A DNA stretch of 43,696 bases from NCBI GenBank assembly GCA_020426845.1, contig JAGQPF010000175.1:1-43696 (forward strand), read 5' to 3'. Under the pieces are notes generated by a model. It did no database searches. It had not been told where the DNA came from and worked only from the letters and a program-made list of their open reading frames with translations. The position numbers and the translations under genes were made by a program. Positions 18,093 to 26,354 of the stretch are shown in pieces (the first letter of the stretch is position 1; every line of letters begins with the position of its first letter). Source of the stretch: Planctomycetales bacterium (GTDB taxonomy: Bacteria; Planctomycetota; Planctomycetia; Pirellulales; Pirellulaceae).

Positions 18093-18257
18093 TCACCCCA
18101 GCGCCCTGCCCTGGCAGCTTCCGCGCACTCGACGCGGCATAAAGCGTCCCGCTTCCACTTCGGTCCAGGCGGGGAGGTCCGCCGCGTCTCCTTCGGTGGA
18201 AAAGTGCGGGCCGTCGGGACCGCCGAGGTTGTTGGTGTTGTTGGCTCTCTCGCTCAT
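18093..18257 (-). CDS. Small conserved-looking ORF inside the fwd operon
   Basis: A 54-aa ORF from ATG 18257 to TGA 18093, too short for most ORF filters. It lies in the fwdD-fwdB gap, 52 nt after fwdD and 136 nt before the fwdB start. The N-terminal half is acidic and low complexity (MSERANNTNNLGGPDGPHF). The C-terminal half reads WTEVEAGRFMPRRVRGSCQG followed by RALG, a basic, ordered-looking segment with one Cys. No family was recognised. Codon use has the GC-rich third-position pattern of the neighbours. No Shine-Dalgarno is obvious. It could be a small subunit, an assembly factor or chance. Confidence 0.5.
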   Translation of the reverse strand: MSERANNTNNLGGPDGPHFSTEGDAADLPAWTEVEAGRFMPRRVRGSCQGRALG

Positions 18258-18309
18258 TGAAAAATCCGAATTCGCTGTTGCCGGCTATCTGCTGTCCGCA
18301 GGCTGTTGC

Positions 18310-18645
18310 TCATTGCGGCACGACTTCCACTTCCCATCCCTTCGACATCGGCATGCCCGTGCCCTCGGTGTCGCCGCCCATCAACTTGCAGGTCGGCGGT
18401 CCGTAAGGCACGAAGATCATCCCAAGCGGGATCTTTCCCGCCTCGCACTTGAACGTGGCTTCGCCAAACTCCGTGCGAACCAAAGCCAGCTGCCCCTCCG
18501 ACAAGCCGATCTCCGCCATGTCGTCGGCCGCCATCGTCATCGTGCTCGTCAAAGCTATGTACTCGTCCGTTTCCTTGCCCGCGTTAATCAGTGCCCCCTG
18601 TTTGGAAGAACGAGCGGCGTTGAGGACGAATCGTTTGGTGCTCAT
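18310..18645 (-). CDS. fwdD: Formylmethanofuran dehydrogenase subunit D (molybdopterin dinucleotide-binding)
   Basis: A 111-aa protein starting at ATG 18645 (MSTKRFVLNAARSSKQGALI). It matches the small FwdD/FmdD subunit, which corresponds to the C-terminal molybdopterin dinucleotide-binding domain of formate dehydrogenases. Diagnostic segments are TSTMTMAADDMAEIGL (the molecule-wide NxxD/MNPxDA-like loop), LALVRTEFGEATFKC, GMIFVPYGPPTCKLMGGDTE and GTGMPMSKGWEVEV. FwdD is part of redox-active archaeal complexes and is not one of the four Fhc subunits (FhcABCD) of methylotrophs, where D denotes the formyltransferase. Its presence supports a metal-pterin-containing enzyme. It is the first gene of the operon. 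Confidence 0.88.
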   Translation of the reverse strand: MSTKRFVLNAARSSKQGALINAGKETDEYIALTSTMTMAADDMAEIGLSEGQLALVRTEFGEATFKCEAGKIPLGMIFVPYGPPTCKLMGGDTEGTGMPMSKGWEVEVVPQ

Positions 18646-18672
18646 AGTGACGTCGGCTGTTGGCCCAAGCAA

Positions 18673-19007
18673 TCCTTAGCGATGACCGGAAAATTGTTGT
18701 GCCGATTGGGGGAAATAGGCGTTTTCCAACGGCCTCGATTCGCCTCAATCGTAGTCGCTCGGGTCGGCGTCCACAACCAGCCGCGAATTGGGCGGGGCCG
18801 CCAATTCGCAAGTTTCTGATGCCGTGCACGTGGCACAGGCTGCCAGCCTGTGATAATTGGATCTTCCCAATCAACACAGGCTGGCAGCCTGTGCCACGTC
18901 CAACTCAGGCCGGCAGCCTGTCAATTCCAAAGGCCGGCAGCCTGTGCCACGTCCAATAAACAGGCTGGCAGCCTGTGCCACGTGCTTGAACTTGCGGTGA
19001 AACCCCA
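18673..19007. other. Divergent intergenic region fwdD/DUF1156 gene
   Basis: This region holds the cluster of palindromes at 18834-18983 and no gene. The fwd operon promoter should lie between 18646 and about 18830; no strong consensus hexamers were seen. Confidence 0.55.
18834..18983. repeat. Cluster of five CAGGCTGCCAGCCTG-type palindromes
   Basis: CACAGGCTGCCAGCCTGTG at 18834-18852 and CACAGGCTGGCAGCCTGTG at 18875-18893 are complete. Three further partial or variant copies follow at about 18904-18921, 18931-18946 and 18960-18979, most trailed by CCACGTCCAA. This is the densest occurrence of the family in the window and sits upstream of a DNA methyltransferase gene. Confidence 0.8.
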
Positions 19008-21179
19008 TTGAACACGAGCGAACACACGGAGCAACGAAGTCTCGCCGCGGCGCCCTCGCTTTGCGAGATTCCGCCTGCGGCGCGCAAGCGGCTCATCGAC
19101 GTCGGGATGCTCCAGTACGAATCGTCGGCCGCGGGCTCCATGGAACGCTATCGGCGGGGAGAGACGCCGCAGACACTCCAGGTCTGGTGGGCGCGGCGCC
19201 CCCATCGAGCGATGCGGGCATTGGTGTATGCCTGCCTGTCCAAGTCGGCAACGAGCGACTCGCTCAAGCATCTTCATGCGATTTCCAAGGACGCCAATGT
19301 CGATCCGGAATCATTGACTGCATCGCGACACCATCTGCTGAAAGGGTGGAAGTCGCCCCCTCGCGTGCTGGATATGTTCGCCGGCGGGGGAACCATCCCG
19401 TACGAAGCAGCCGTGTTAGGCGCTGACTCGCATGGATTGGACAGCAATCAACTTTCCGTCTCGCTACAGCAAGCCCAGCTTGTGCTTTCTCGGTCGGTTG
19501 GCACAGCCGACATGGCCTCGGTGGTGGAGGACTCCGGAAAGCGTGTGTTAGCCGCCCTCCGCGACGCGACGTCGAGCCTTTACCCTCAACGCGGCGCTGT
19601 CTTCGGATACCTCTGGACGTATTCGCTCGAGTGCGTCAACTGCGGCTATCGCATGTTGCTGTCCAAGCGCCGCTGGCTATCCAAAAAGAGAAATCGCTAT
19701 GTCGCCCTGCGCATCGAGGATTCAACGTCGGGACAGAATTGCAGTATTGAGGCGGCGGAGGCGGCGGAGGCGGTCGAGTCCGACTCGAAATTCAGCACCG
19801 TTTGGTGTGGGCGAGACGCCACGGTTTCGTGCCCCAAGTGCGGTCGCCGTCAAAAGGTGTCGCTCTCACATACACGCGATGAACTGGTCGGCGTGATCGG
19901 GCTGCGGGCTCGAGCGGGAAAGACGTTTGCCGCTCCCTCGGGCGACTCCGTGCCCGCGACAGACTTTCTCTTGAAGGCGAGGGGATCACTGCTGCGACGG
20001 CTGGGCTGCGACCTTCCCCGCAGCCCCATTCCCCAATGGTCCGGAATCGTGAATCCGTCCGTTTACGGAATGAAGACGCATGCTGACGTCTTCAATCTTC
20101 GGCAACAGACCGTCGTGCTCAATCTGCTCACTTGTTTACGCGACGAGCATGAAAGGCTCAAAACGGCCACGTCGATCGAGGTGGCGGACGCGGTGATCGG
20201 AATCTTGTCCGCCCTCGTCGACCAGCTTGTGGATTGGAACTGCCGCTTGTCGATGTGGATTCCACAAAACGAGCAAGTGGGCCGCGGATTCTGCGGCCCC
20301 GGGATTGCCATGCTTTGGGACTACTGCGAGACCGATCCATGCGAAAGCGGCCCCGCCAATCTTGGGGCGAAGTTGAACCGCATCGTCGCGGGTGTGCGCT
20401 CCCTTTCGCAGATGACAGCGGCGGCAAACATTCATCATGGATACGCTCAGAGCTTGCCGTTTGAGGATCAGTACTTCGACGCCATCGTCACCGACCCGCC
20501 CTACTACGACAACATTTTTTACAGCGTGTTGGCGGACTTCTTCTACGCATGGAAAAGGCCGTTGCTGAATCGCGTGTTTCCGAGCCTCTATTCTCGCGAT
20601 GTCACCGACTCGAGCCGAGAATTGGTGGCCTCCACCATTCGCAGCGGTTCGCCGGAGAAGGCGCACGAAGACTACTGCAACGAGTTGACGCTTGCCGTGG
20701 GCGATGCGGCTCGCTGCTTGAAGCCAGACGGTGTGTTCGCATTGGTGTTCAGTCACAGCTCGCTTCAGGGCTGGGAGTCCATCGTGCGGGCGTATCGCGC
20801 ATCGCCGCTCGTTGTCACGAGCGTTCAGCCGCTCAGCATTGAACGCAAGCAGCGACCCCGAGCGATGACGTCCGAAGCTGTCAACACTTGCGTCGTCTTC
20901 GTGGCAAGGCGCAGTGACAAGGCGAAAAGCAAGCTTTCGATCAACGAGCTTTGCGACCGGATTGGTGTGTTTGTGGCCGAGCTCGGCGGCGCCTTGAAGG
21001 ATGCCGGGTGGTGCGACGCCGACATCGGTGTCGCCGTGTTCTCTCAGGCAGTGGGATTGCTGGCGAACGCCTCAAGCGTCGTCGGCTGTGAAAACGACAT
21101 CGAAGCATTGAGACGCTGCGCCAAACTATGCTCCGAGGCTTTCGCTGGATTCCGTGTCGTGTCGCGAAAGCCGCTGTAA
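19008..21179 (+). CDS. DUF1156-type adenine-specific DNA methyltransferase with Zn-ribbon
   Basis: A 723-aa protein, probably starting at TTG 19008; the family core begins at KRLIDVGMLQYESSAAGS, so the start must be at or before residue 28. The N-terminus has the DUF1156 motif TLQVWWARRPHRAMRALVYA. The SAM-binding motif is DMFAGGGTIPYEAAVLG (about residue 122). Two Cys pairs, CVNCG (about 209) and CPKCG (about 275), form a Zn-ribbon. The amino-methyltransferase catalytic motif DPPYYDN lies at about 495. It resembles COG1743 methylases. No restriction or DUF499 partner lies beside it, so it is an apparent orphan; a defence role is not supported here. Confidence 0.88.
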   Translation: MNTSEHTEQRSLAAAPSLCEIPPAARKRLIDVGMLQYESSAAGSMERYRRGETPQTLQVWWARRPHRAMRALVYACLSKSATSDSLKHLHAISKDANVDPESLTASRHHLLKGWKSPPRVLDMFAGGGTIPYEAAVLGADSHGLDSNQLSVSLQQAQLVLSRSVGTADMASVVEDSGKRVLAALRDATSSLYPQRGAVFGYLWTYSLECVNCGYRMLLSKRRWLSKKRNRYVALRIEDSTSGQNCSIEAAEAAEAVESDSKFSTVWCGRDATVSCPKCGRRQKVSLSHTRDELVGVIGLRARAGKTFAAPSGDSVPATDFLLKARGSLLRRLGCDLPRSPIPQWSGIVNPSVYGMKTHADVFNLRQQTVVLNLLTCLRDEHERLKTATSIEVADAVIGILSALVDQLVDWNCRLSMWIPQNEQVGRGFCGPGIAMLWDYCETDPCESGPANLGAKLNRIVAGVRSLSQMTAAANIHHGYAQSLPFEDQYFDAIVTDPPYYDNIFYSVLADFFYAWKRPLLNRVFPSLYSRDVTDSSRELVASTIRSGSPEKAHEDYCNELTLAVGDAARCLKPDGVFALVFSHSSLQGWESIVRAYRASPLVVTSVQPLSIERKQRPRAMTSEAVNTCVVFVARRSDKAKSKLSINELCDRIGVFVAELGGALKDAGWCDADIGVAVFSQAVGLLANASSVVGCENDIEALRRCAKLCSEAFAGFRVVSRKPL

Positions 21180-21230
21180 GCGGTGCAGTCGCCCAATGCA
21201 TATCCCCAGGGCGTCGCTGGGCCGTGCTCC

Positions 21231-21444
21231 TACGGTGAGGAAGGCCTTCAGCCTTCGATGGAGACGCGCGTCGCGCAACCCGGGCCGGCGCTTCGCTCTG
21301 ACCCGGGCTACGGTGAGGAAGGCCTTCGGCCTTCGATGAAGGTGACGGGCGTGTTCCCTGCGCCTGTTCCGGCGTGTTCCGGCGTGTTACCCGGGGCGTC
21401 GCTGCGCTGTGCCCTGGGAGGCGATGAATGCCTTCGGCCTACCA
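21231..21444. repeat. GAAGGCCTTCGGCCTTC palindrome repeats
   Basis: TACGGTGAGGAAGGCCTTC followed by (A/G)GCCTTCGATG occurs at 21231-21260 and 21309-21338, 78 bp apart. A shortened third copy (ATGCCTTCGGCCTAC) at about 21427-21441 overlaps the 3' end of the small winged-helix ORF. Each contains the hairpin GAAGGC-CTTCG-GCCTTC. Confidence 0.75.
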
Positions 21445-21801
21445 TATTGGGGATGCCGGCATTGCCGGCAAGGGCTCGGTCCAGTTCGCGAGAGGGCTGT
21501 GATGGGCCGCGTCCGTAGGTAGCTTGGTCCCCAACGTCGTTGTGTGCCGGCTGCTCAGCGGCTTCAGCGAACCAACCGATGGTTCTGTTGTCCGGGCCGG
21601 CGCTATGCCCCCGTCGGGAAGTTGGACCACCCAATGCGCATCGAGCAGGACGCGCATGGACAATCGACACGCTGGGCGCGAGACGCCGATCTGCTCCGCC
21701 AAGCAGTCCGGCGATGGCATGAATCCGCTAGCGTCGAACTCGTCACAAATTGCCTTGAATAGACGTAGTTCGGGATCGCCAATGATTGTTGAGGGCAACA
21801 T
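21439..21801 (-). CDS. Small winged-helix-like DNA-binding protein (hypothetical)
   Basis: A 120-aa protein from ATG 21801, preceded by GAGGAGCGAGAATC, which gives a good ribosome-binding site and decides the start. Residues 8-75 (DPELRLFKAICDEFDASGFM, PSPDCLAEQIGVSRPACRLS, RVLLDAHWVVQLPDGGIAP) have the pattern of a winged helix, close to LexA-like N-terminal domains. The C-terminal 45 residues are Thr/Pro/Ala-rich and look disordered. A transcriptional regulator role is inferred from the fold pattern only. No partner gene lies on its strand. Confidence 0.6.
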   Translation of the reverse strand: MLPSTIIGDPELRLFKAICDEFDASGFMPSPDCLAEQIGVSRPACRLSMRVLLDAHWVVQLPDGGIAPARTTEPSVGSLKPLSSRHTTTLGTKLPTDAAHHSPLANWTEPLPAMPASPIW

Positions 21802-22277
21802 GATTCTCGCTCCTCGATTTAAGAGCTGCGACTTCGGGGTGAGACTCAGCTCGGGCGGGATAGTGGGTTCATCGGCGCATGGTGTAAACACATGGGCTGG
21901 GCAATGGATGCTTGGGGCACGAGCGATCCATGGCAGCTGCTTGTCTCGCAGGGGCCGTACGCGCGAGGACACCCATGCTACGGACACTTCGAGTGGCTGC
22001 TCGCATCCAAGCAATGGGCTTCAATTGCTCGACATCCACATTTTGAATGCGGCGCGGACACGTTTGGTCAGGCGATTGAGAAATGTCACACGGCGGAGCC
22101 ATGGAGCGTTAAAATGTGCGCCCCGTCAACTCCGAAGCGTTGGGGTGGCCGCCCCCACAAACTCGTGGCCCGACACGAGTTCGCGAGTGCTCTCACCCCA
22201 AAGCCAAAACTTGACGGTCCATTAACGCCGCTCTTTCCGATACCCATTGCCCGATCCTCTCCAACCCACCGGCCGAC
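21802..22277. other. Repeat-filled intergenic region
   Basis: 476 bp between the winged-helix ORF and the MFS gene. It holds an inverted copy of the GTAGCATGGG(c/t)GTCCTCGC family (about 21957-21984; compare the array after dnaA) and copy B of the 103-bp element. No gene was recognised. Confidence 0.6.
22119..22221 (-). repeat. 103-bp TIR element, copy B
   Basis: The most diverged of the three copies but exactly the same length. The ends CGCCCCGTCAA and TTGACGGTCCA are conserved, as are the core TTGGGGTGGCCGCC and ACTCGTGGC...ACGAGTTCGCG. The flank TTAA precedes TGGACC on the minus strand. Confidence 0.75.
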
Positions 22278-23618
22278 GTGGACGCACCCTCGACTCACCA
22301 CTCGTCCGTTCGCTTTCGCGTCACTCGCCTGCTGGCTCTGGCGGCGGCGATTGCCTATCTTTCGCGCAACAGCTTGGCCGTCGCGGAGAGCACGATTCGC
22401 GAGGAACTGGGGATGAGCAAGTCGGCCATGGGCTTCTTGCTGGGCCCGGCCTTCTTCTGGTCATACGCGCTGGCTCAGATTCCCACCGGCATGCTGGTCG
22501 ATCGCATCGGTGCTCGTCGCGGCCTGCCGCTGTTCTCGGTCGCCTGGTCCGTGGCCACCGCGTGCTTCGGCGTCGCGCGAGGTGCCTTCCTGCTGGGAGC
22601 CGGCAGAATCACCTCCGGATTGGCGCAAGCGGGCTTGTTTCCGGGCGCCGCGTCAACCGTCGCCCGCTGGCATCCCGCGACCGAGCGCGCTCGAGCCAGC
22701 GCGAGGATCGGCGCGGCGATGTCCGTCGGGGCCGCCTGCGGTGCGGCACTCACTGGCGAACTGATGAAGTACCTCTCGTGGCGCTGCATCTTCGCGCTCT
22801 ACGCCCTGCCCGGACTCGCCTGGGCATGGTGGTTCTATCGTTGGTTCCGCAACGATCCGGCCGAGCATCCGCAGGTGGACTCGTCAGAACTCAAGGTGAT
22901 CAGCTCCGTCGCGTCCGAGGCAAAAGCAAGCGACACGCCAAACAACACGGCCACCGAGGCGCCGCGATTGCCGTGGCGCCAATTGCTCCGGCGTTGGGAG
23001 ATCTGGCTCGTCTGCGGACAACAGTTTTTTCGAGCAGCGGGATACGCGTTCTTCGCCAGTTGGTTTGCGACCTACCTGCAAGAGACGCGAGGCGTCTCGA
23101 CCGCCAAGTCCGGTTGGCTGCTCACCATCCCGCTGCTGGCCACAGTCGGTGGCTCGTTGCTGGGAGGCACGATCTCGGATCGCTTGCTGCGTCTCACCCA
23201 AAGTTTTTGGGTGGCGCGTTCAGCTTTGGGCGCCACTTCGTTAGGTGTTTGCGCCTGGCTGGTGCTGTTGTCCGGCACGGTGGCTGACGCGACCGGAGCG
23301 ACACTGCTCATCGGCTGCGGCGCGCTGTTCGCCGCGCTGGCAGGACCTTCCGCGTACGCGGCCACCATGGATCTCGGGGGCGCGGATGTCACCAAGGTGT
23401 TCAGCACGATGAACATGATCGGGAACTTCGGCGCCGGGCTGATCCCTTGGCTGGTGCCGACATTCCTGAGCTGGGTGGAGACGCAACCGACCTTGCTGAG
23501 CTGGGCCGACGGCAACAGCTGGAACGCCTTGCTGCCCCTGTTCGGCATGATCTACGGGCTGGGCGCAATCTGCTGGCTGGGCGTGCGTCCCAAACGCGCC
23601 GAGCCAGTCTCTGGATAA
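22278..23618 (+). CDS. MFS transporter, anion:cation symporter (sugar-acid) type
   Basis: A 446-aa protein, start GTG 22278. About twelve hydrophobic segments are visible. MFS signature loops are present: LVDRIGARRGLPLFSVAW between helices 2 and 3 and GGTISDRLLRLTQSFWVARS in the second half. YLSRNSLAVAESTIREELGMSKSAMG resembles the ACS family opening (YLDRVNLSVA) of hexuronate, glucarate and galactonate symporters. The galactonate-dehydratase-like gene 1.5 kb downstream supports an acid sugar substrate. It begins a same-strand run with the next two genes. Confidence 0.85.
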   Translation: MDAPSTHHSSVRFRVTRLLALAAAIAYLSRNSLAVAESTIREELGMSKSAMGFLLGPAFFWSYALAQIPTGMLVDRIGARRGLPLFSVAWSVATACFGVARGAFLLGAGRITSGLAQAGLFPGAASTVARWHPATERARASARIGAAMSVGAACGAALTGELMKYLSWRCIFALYALPGLAWAWWFYRWFRNDPAEHPQVDSSELKVISSVASEAKASDTPNNTATEAPRLPWRQLLRRWEIWLVCGQQFFRAAGYAFFASWFATYLQETRGVSTAKSGWLLTIPLLATVGGSLLGGTISDRLLRLTQSFWVARSALGATSLGVCAWLVLLSGTVADATGATLLIGCGALFAALAGPSAYAATMDLGGADVTKVFSTMNMIGNFGAGLIPWLVPTFLSWVETQPTLLSWADGNSWNALLPLFGMIYGLGAICWLGVRPKRAEPVSG

Positions 23619-23660
23619 TCAAGACGTCGGGTCCTCGAACTCACACGTTGAGGCGATCAG

Positions 23661-25112
23661 ATGAACTTCGAAATCATTCCTCAGGCCGCCTGTCGCGCCG
23701 CGGTTCGCCGTGTCGACATCACGCCTCCCGTCGGCATCTATCATCGGATGTGGGGCGCGGCGTCGCACGACCGCTCGACAGGCTTGCATCGTCCGCTGAC
23801 GGCCACCGTGTTGGCGCTGGCCCCGCGCGACGGAGCATCACGCTCGGAGCACACGCTGCCCGCGCCGCGCGTGTTCGTCTCGCTGGATCACTGCCTGTTT
23901 TGGACGCGCGAGATGGCCGATGTGCTCGCCACACTTAGCGCCCGAGGCGGGATTGCTGCCGAGCGGATCACGGTTTACTTTACGCACACGCATGCCGCGG
24001 GGCTGATGGGGTATGAACGCGCGGAGCTGCCCGGCGGCGATCTGATCGCGCCATATTTGCAGGACGTCGGCCAGCAGGTCGGCGACGCCATTGCCGCCGC
24101 GGTCGCCGCATTGGAGGATGCGACGATCCTGTTCGGTGAGGCGCGTTGCGACCTGGCCCGCAATCGCGACTACTGGGACGAGACGCGCGGCAGTTTCGTC
24201 TGCGGTTACAATCCATCGGGCACGGCGGATGACCGCGTCGCCGTCGGCAAGCTGGTTGACGCCGCAGGCGCTCCACTGGGCACCATCGTCAACTACGCTT
24301 GTCACCCGACGACGTTGGCCTGGGACAACACCCTGATCAGCCCCGACTATCCCGGGGCGATGCGAGAGGTGATCGAAACCGACACCAACGCGCCGTGTCT
24401 GTTTGTGCAAGGCGCCTCGGGCGACATCGGCCCGCGCGACGGCTTTGTGGGAGACGTGGAAGTGGCCGAGCGAAATGGCCGTCAGCTCGGCCACGCGGTG
24501 CTCTCGGTGTGGCACTCGCTGGTTGGACCCGGCCAGCGCCGCGCCTACGCCGGCGCCGTCGTCTCGGGCGCGACGATCGGCACTTGGGGCTACGAGGCCT
24601 GGCAAGATCCGGAGGCGTCGAAGATCGGCGAGACCGTCTCGCACGTCGCCCTGCCCTATCGCCGGGACCTTCCCGAACGCGACATCCTCACCAAGGAGCT
24701 CGCTCACTGGCAGACGATGGAGCGACGCGCGACTGAGGCGGGCGACCTGCAGTCGGCCAGTGACGCCCGGGCGATGGCCGAGCGGATGACGCGGCGGCTG
24801 ACTCGCGTCGAGCATCTGCCGGAAGGCGACTCCATCTCGTATCCAATCCGAATTTTGCGACTGGGACTGGCGATCTGGGTTTCGCTGGACGGCGAGCATT
24901 ACAATCTGCTGCAACGCGAGCTGCGGCGCCGATTTCCGGGCTGGACCATCTTTGTCGGCACGTTGGCGAACGGCTCCACCGTCTGGTACTTGCCGGACTC
25001 GGAGTCCTACGGCAAGGGACTTTATCAGGAAGACGCCTCCGTGCTGGCCCAGGGCAGCCTCGAGCTGCTGATCGACGCCGCCGCTCTGGCGATTCAGGAG
25101 TTAATTGGATGA
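23661..25112 (+). CDS. Neutral/alkaline ceramidase-like hydrolase family protein
   Basis: A 483-aa protein, ATG 23661 with GAGG upstream. It resembles the N-terminal catalytic domain of neutral/alkaline non-lysosomal ceramidases: [18 protein letters not shown], then [18 protein letters not shown] (His-x-His), [23 protein letters not shown] and [13 protein letters not shown]. The Ser of GASGD and the metal-binding His residues are in family positions. No signal peptide is seen, and it sits in a sugar-acid cluster, so the true substrate may not be ceramide. Its stop overlaps the next start (ATGA), implying translational coupling. Confidence 0.8.
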   Translation: MNFEIIPQAACRAAVRRVDITPPVGIYHRMWGAASHDRSTGLHRPLTATVLALAPRDGASRSEHTLPAPRVFVSLDHCLFWTREMADVLATLSARGGIAAERITVYFTHTHAAGLMGYERAELPGGDLIAPYLQDVGQQVGDAIAAAVAALEDATILFGEARCDLARNRDYWDETRGSFVCGYNPSGTADDRVAVGKLVDAAGAPLGTIVNYACHPTTLAWDNTLISPDYPGAMREVIETDTNAPCLFVQGASGDIGPRDGFVGDVEVAERNGRQLGHAVLSVWHSLVGPGQRRAYAGAVVSGATIGTWGYEAWQDPEASKIGETVSHVALPYRRDLPERDILTKELAHWQTMERRATEAGDLQSASDARAMAERMTRRLTRVEHLPEGDSISYPIRILRLGLAIWVSLDGEHYNLLQRELRRRFPGWTIFVGTLANGSTVWYLPDSESYGKGLYQEDASVLAQGSLELLIDAAALAIQELIG

Positions 25113-26287
25113 AGATCACCGCGGTGGAGACACATGTCTGTCACGCTCGGATGCGGAACTGGGTGTTCGTCAAAGTGCTGACCAGCGAACCGGGCCTGCA
25201 TGGCTGGGGCGAGGCGACGCTGGAATGGCACACGCGATCGGTGGTCGGCGCCATCGAGGACATTGCCGAGCTGATTGTGGGCGAGGACCCGTCGCGGATC
25301 GAGCATCTTTGGCAGATGATGCACCGCCAGCACTTTTGGCACGGCAACGGCATCGTCCGCTCGACGGCGATTTCGGGCATCGACTTGGCGCTTTGGGACA
25401 TCGCCGGCAAAGTGGCGCAGCTGCCGTGCTCGCGCTTGTGGGGCGGCCCGGTCCGCGACTGGGTGCGCACCTACTGCCACCTCGGCGGCGGCAACATGGA
25501 GAAGTTCTACGAGACCACCGTGGATGACGCGCGCCGTTTTGGGGAGCTGGCGGCCGAGGCCGTCGCCGAAGGCTTCACGGCGATGAAGAGCATGGCGGTT
25601 CCGCCGACGATGCCTCTGGAAGGCCTGCGACCGGTGAAACTGGCCGAGGCCGCGGTGGCCGCGATGCGCGACGCGGTTGGCGACGAGGTCGATTTGATGG
25701 TCGATTGTCACGCTCGCCCGTCGCCCGCCATGGGCATGCGGTTCGCCCGTGCACTGGACGACTATGGCTTGTACTTTCTCGAGGAGCCCTGCTGGCCCGA
25801 GTCGGTCGAGGGACTGGCCGCCATCAACCACGCGGTGACAACGCCGATCGCCACCGGCGAGCGTGTGATTGAGCTGGCGGACTTCGATCGCATCTTCGCG
25901 GCGCGAGGCTGCGAGGTCTGTCAGCTCGACATCACTCATTGCGGCGGCTTGACCGCGGCTCGCCGAGTGGCGGCGCTGGCCGAGCGGCACCGGATCGCGC
26001 TGGCGCCGCACAACCCGCAAGGGCCCGTCAGCACCGCCGCCTCGCTGGAGTTCGGCTTTTCGCAGCCGAGCTACGTGATCTGCGAAACCGTGCACGAGGA
26101 CGTGCCCTGGCGGTCCGATGTGGTGCGAGAAGGCTTCACCGTCGAACGCGAGGGACGGCGGGTTCGCCCCAATGAACGTCCGGGATTGGGCATCGAGATT
26201 GACGAAGCCGAAGTGAAGCGGCATCCGTTCCAGCAAGAGCTCCCGCAACGCGTGTTCTATCCCGACGGCAGCGTCGGAGACTGGTAA
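25109..26287 (+). CDS. Mandelate racemase/enolase-superfamily dehydratase, D-galactonate dehydratase-like
   Basis: A 392-aa protein with an MLE/MR capping domain at residues 1-115 and a TIM barrel after it. Metal ligands are in place: Asp in [11 protein letters not shown], Glu in [10 protein letters not shown] and Glu in ATGERVIEL. The C-terminal [19 protein letters not shown] and [19 protein letters not shown] match the galactonate dehydratase (DgoD) pattern, including the catalytic His of APHNP. It would dehydrate an aldonate to a 2-keto-3-deoxy acid. The DHDPS-family protein across the convergent junction could act on such a product. The exact sugar acid is not determinable. Confidence 0.88.
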   Translation: MKITAVETHVCHARMRNWVFVKVLTSEPGLHGWGEATLEWHTRSVVGAIEDIAELIVGEDPSRIEHLWQMMHRQHFWHGNGIVRSTAISGIDLALWDIAGKVAQLPCSRLWGGPVRDWVRTYCHLGGGNMEKFYETTVDDARRFGELAAEAVAEGFTAMKSMAVPPTMPLEGLRPVKLAEAAVAAMRDAVGDEVDLMVDCHARPSPAMGMRFARALDDYGLYFLEEPCWPESVEGLAAINHAVTTPIATGERVIELADFDRIFAARGCEVCQLDITHCGGLTAARRVAALAERHRIALAPHNPQGPVSTAASLEFGFSQPSYVICETVHEDVPWRSDVVREGFTVEREGRRVRPNERPGLGIEIDEAEVKRHPFQQELPQRVFYPDGSVGDW

Positions 26288-26354
26288 GCAAACAGAGAAC
26301 CCGAAGCTTGCAGCCTGTTGAAAGGCCTCATCGCATCGCCATTCGACGTGTCGC

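Noticed and set aside
19008..21179. Complete anti-phage system around the methyltransferase
   Set aside because: Neighbours are the fwd operon and repeat DNA. No nuclease, ATPase or helicase partner lies within the window.
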